Shown here in pieces: positions 61,701 to 64,000 of a DNA stretch of 64,000 bases (positions are counted from its first letter, which is position 1; every line of letters starts with the position of its first letter). The position numbers and the translations under genes were made by a program. The notes under the pieces were generated by a model. It saw only the letters and a list, made by a program, of their open reading frames with translations. It made no database searches and had not been told where the DNA came from. Source of the stretch: Triops longicaudatus (Eukaryota; Arthropoda; Branchiopoda; Notostraca; Triopsidae). Location of the stretch: positions 124,001 to 188,000 of the forward strand of contig JAGQDJ010000093.1 of assembly GCA_022885665.1 (NCBI GenBank), written 5' to 3'.

Positions 61701-63732
61701 CAACTTGTTGAGCATCAAAGCCCAATTGACGTACTGAGTAAGAGGAACACGCGTTATGCGTGGCCTTATACCAAATTTTACCGAGTCATTCTGTGTACCA
61801 ACAGGTTTATAAATACGAATACCGCGTTCCGAAAGGTCATGAGAGCTTAGTGAGGCCTGGGAACAAAGTACAACACAAGGATGCTAAAACTGGTTATCGA
61901 AATTCAGTACTAAAAATGGCACCAGCATCTTCGAGTTCAAAATGCTCCAGCCCGAAGAAATAGGTTTGACGAACTTTCACTTTCGAGAAAAAAGGGATAC
62001 TTATCCTTTACAAACCTGTCCTTTCCGTCCAAAGACGGCCCTAAGATTCGGAGAACAGGTACTCGGCAACAACAAAAAATTTGCGAGTTTTGCTACATTC
62101 AAACAACAAACAGTAAAGCCGAAAAGCATGAAGGAATCACCGTGAGGTAAACAAAAACCGCAGCTTTGACTCCCGTAAGGAAAGTACTTTTTAGGACTGG
62201 CCGTGAATGGCGACAAGTGTTGCTTGAGTTTTGTTTCTTGAAGAGTATAACCACATTTGGTGCTAAACACAATGGGATTGCACGGCTAAGTGCGTGACAT
62301 CATTGCCGATCTAAAAATAGCCCGAAGAAACTAGCATCTTCGTTAGTATTCCACCTGATTGGGTCACAGTGTAAGTCGGCCTGGGACATTCCTGAGCCCA
62401 GATATTCTTCTCGTTGCCGTTGTTATCTCCATTCCTTAGACGCTACTTACGGTTTGGCGACCTACATTCCCCTTTTTTCTCCATTCTGCCTGTCACACTT
62501 GAGTTGCACACCTTTTGGTACCTACTGTTGGATACCTACAAAAAATCACGGATAAGCTGGGGGTGTATCTGCGTGAAGCACCTGTTTTCTTTCACCCCGA
62601 TAGTGAAAAGTTTCGCTAAAAATGTTCGCAATGAAGCTTGTGAAAGCTTAAAGGAAACTTTGTCGGCTGCTTGGTTTGAAACAGTTTACCCAGGGGAGAA
62701 TGCGGATAGAAAACCGATGGAAGAATAAAAAAAAGCGGTGAAAAAAATCTCTAAGTGAAAGGATGGTCGAAATTTGTAAGAGAAAGTGGAATCACGAATG
62801 TTAAATTACCATGTTTTGTTCTCACGTCTGAGAGAAAGAGACTTGGCTTTTGTTTTAGCAGTGGAGTTGTCAGATTCTCTTTTAGAGCATGGCAGGAGTA
62901 GAGCGGTAAATCTAGCCTAATTGCCGCGTAAGTATAGTCCCGATTAGCGATGAGAATTGGTTCTTGGGAGCTTAATCAACTGGAAGAAGATTTTCAACTC
63001 ACTTACAAAAGAGAAAAGTTAAATAGCATACTTTCCTTTTCGAATCTGGAAGTTTTAAAACACCAAATCGCACCCTACCAATTGTGATTTTACTTCAGGA
63101 TAGTTTAGTGCGCTGTGACAATTTTGTCAGATTTTTTTTATAAATAATTCGAGGAAAATCGATGTAAATATTTGCTTACGAACACATTTATAAAACGGGT
63201 AAATTACGTAAAAAGGAGTTCGAGTTTAACGAAAACAACTTCGCGCATCTTCGAAGGAAGCTCATCGTAAATTTAGTTTCTATCGTAAGGTGAATACTAT
63301 TTTTCCCTTAAAAATGAACATAATTTTTAAAAACTCCGTTGGAAACATCAAACTGAAATCATATTAATTAAGTAGAAAAATAGCAATTCATAATGGCAAT
63401 CAGTTTTAAGTTGGGGTTCCCCTGATACTTTAGAGTGGTCGAAGTAAAAAGAGCGAACGAAAGATAGCAACATACGTTTGTGTTCTGTATATCCAGGTTC
63501 CCCCGGACTGTGTTTGGTGTATATCAGGTGCGGGACAGTCCGCAGCTACAGTAGGTGCTTGACTTTAGAGCTAGTAGACAGGAACTTTTCCGTTCTGCTG
63601 TGTTCTCCTAGCTAAGCCTATCCAATCCAAACTTGACATCGTTTTCATGTTGACACAAGTGTTGGTGCTTGCCCCAGGAATAGTAACCTAACAAACGAAG
63701 TTGCCATGCCCAAGTTAAAGCGCGAATTAACT
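58726..63732. other. intergenic, no supportable gene
   Basis: Several open frames of 60-130 codons on both strands, but those checked start at TTG or have no flanking splice sites, family similarity or protein-like composition. Confidence 0.45.
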
Positions 63733-64000
63733 TCAGGCTTGGTTAACACAATATGTACACAATAAAGGTACTGAATATTTCAATTCCGCATATCCCGGAC
63801 AGTGAAAGTACAGGTAGTGTGTGTGCGAAGAGACGTTGGCTGAATAATACTGTTCCGTGTTTACGAAAGCAATCGCAAAAACTGAGAGAGCAATTAGTGT
63901 GAACAAAGCGTTGGAACATTCGTATTCTGGAAGTGGCCTTCTCCTGAATTGTGAATTACCTTCCACGCGTCTGCCTTCAAGGTATTCTACTTGTTCGATT
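63733..64000 (-). CDS. partial ORF at the right edge
   Basis: The minus-strand frame is open from the window edge to a TGA at 63733 (88 codons). Its first part (IEQVEYLEGRRVE) is charged and helix-like and is followed at 63958-63959 by a GT that could be a donor (GAAG|GTAATT). Reading straight through gives a hydrophobic helix (ALFTLIALSVFAIAFV) and a Tyr/Cys-rich end. Either an exon of 41 nt or a terminal exon of a gene lying to the right. Not recognised. Confidence 0.35.
   Translation of the reverse strand, partial: IEQVEYLEGRRVEGNSQFRRRPLPEYECSNALFTLIALSVFAIAFVNTEQYYSANVSSHTHYLYFHCPGYAELKYSVPLLCTYCVNQA

Noticed and set aside
62414..62728. 104-codon plus-strand ORF
   Set aside because: Begins at TTG, no splice or family support.

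Overview
This is a piece of a eukaryotic, animal genome. Genes are split by short GT–AG introns with good consensus sites, carry metazoan domain architectures, and lie among AT-rich non-coding DNA with decayed DNA transposons and tRNA-like SINE fragments. Merlin, a CNGL-type channel, a multi-saposin precursor, a GT11 fucosyltransferase and a motile-cilium protein (DRC2) together point to a bilaterian invertebrate with motile cilia or flagellated sperm, probably a protostome. I cannot fix the phylum. All exon joins below were made by hand from splice signals and reading phase; every one closes in frame.

Layout. 1-3441 (+): last four coding exons of Merlin/NF2, whose 2.8 kb intron holds a pogo-like element and an inverted pair of SINE-like repeats. 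5228-20717 (-): a CNGL-type cyclic-nucleotide-gated channel, 14 coding exons, about 1712 aa, with a very long cytoplasmic tail. 20.7-30.2 kb: gene-poor, with pogo-like elements and a 1.9 kb hAT element flanked by an exact 8-bp duplication. 30416-31399 (+): single-exon alpha-1,2-fucosyltransferase. 32111-34508 (-): DRC2/CCDC65. 34868-36180 (+): aspartate dehydrogenase domain protein, head-to-head with DRC2. 36787-37224 (-): homologue of the short POLR1D isoform. 38445-38873 (+) and 42126-42467 (-): two small secreted cysteine-rich proteins with TATA boxes and a shared cysteine framework, the best candidate here for an undescribed family. 43.2-45.3 kb: probable second hAT element. 45778-48549 (+): membrane mucin with a degenerate VWA-like domain. 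49437-54099 (-): prosaposin-like precursor, 16 exons, seven SapB and two SapA domains. 54.1-64 kb: mostly non-coding, with one orphan ORF behind a TATA box (58318-58650) and a partial ORF at the right edge.

The genes are a mixture of unrelated housekeeping and tissue-specific functions, not a pathway cluster. I see no CRISPR array, bacterial operon, viral genome or obvious defence or biosynthetic system. The items most worth following are the paired cysteine-rich secreted proteins, the mucin-VWA receptor, the repeated tail motif of the channel, and the recent-looking hAT/pogo insertions.
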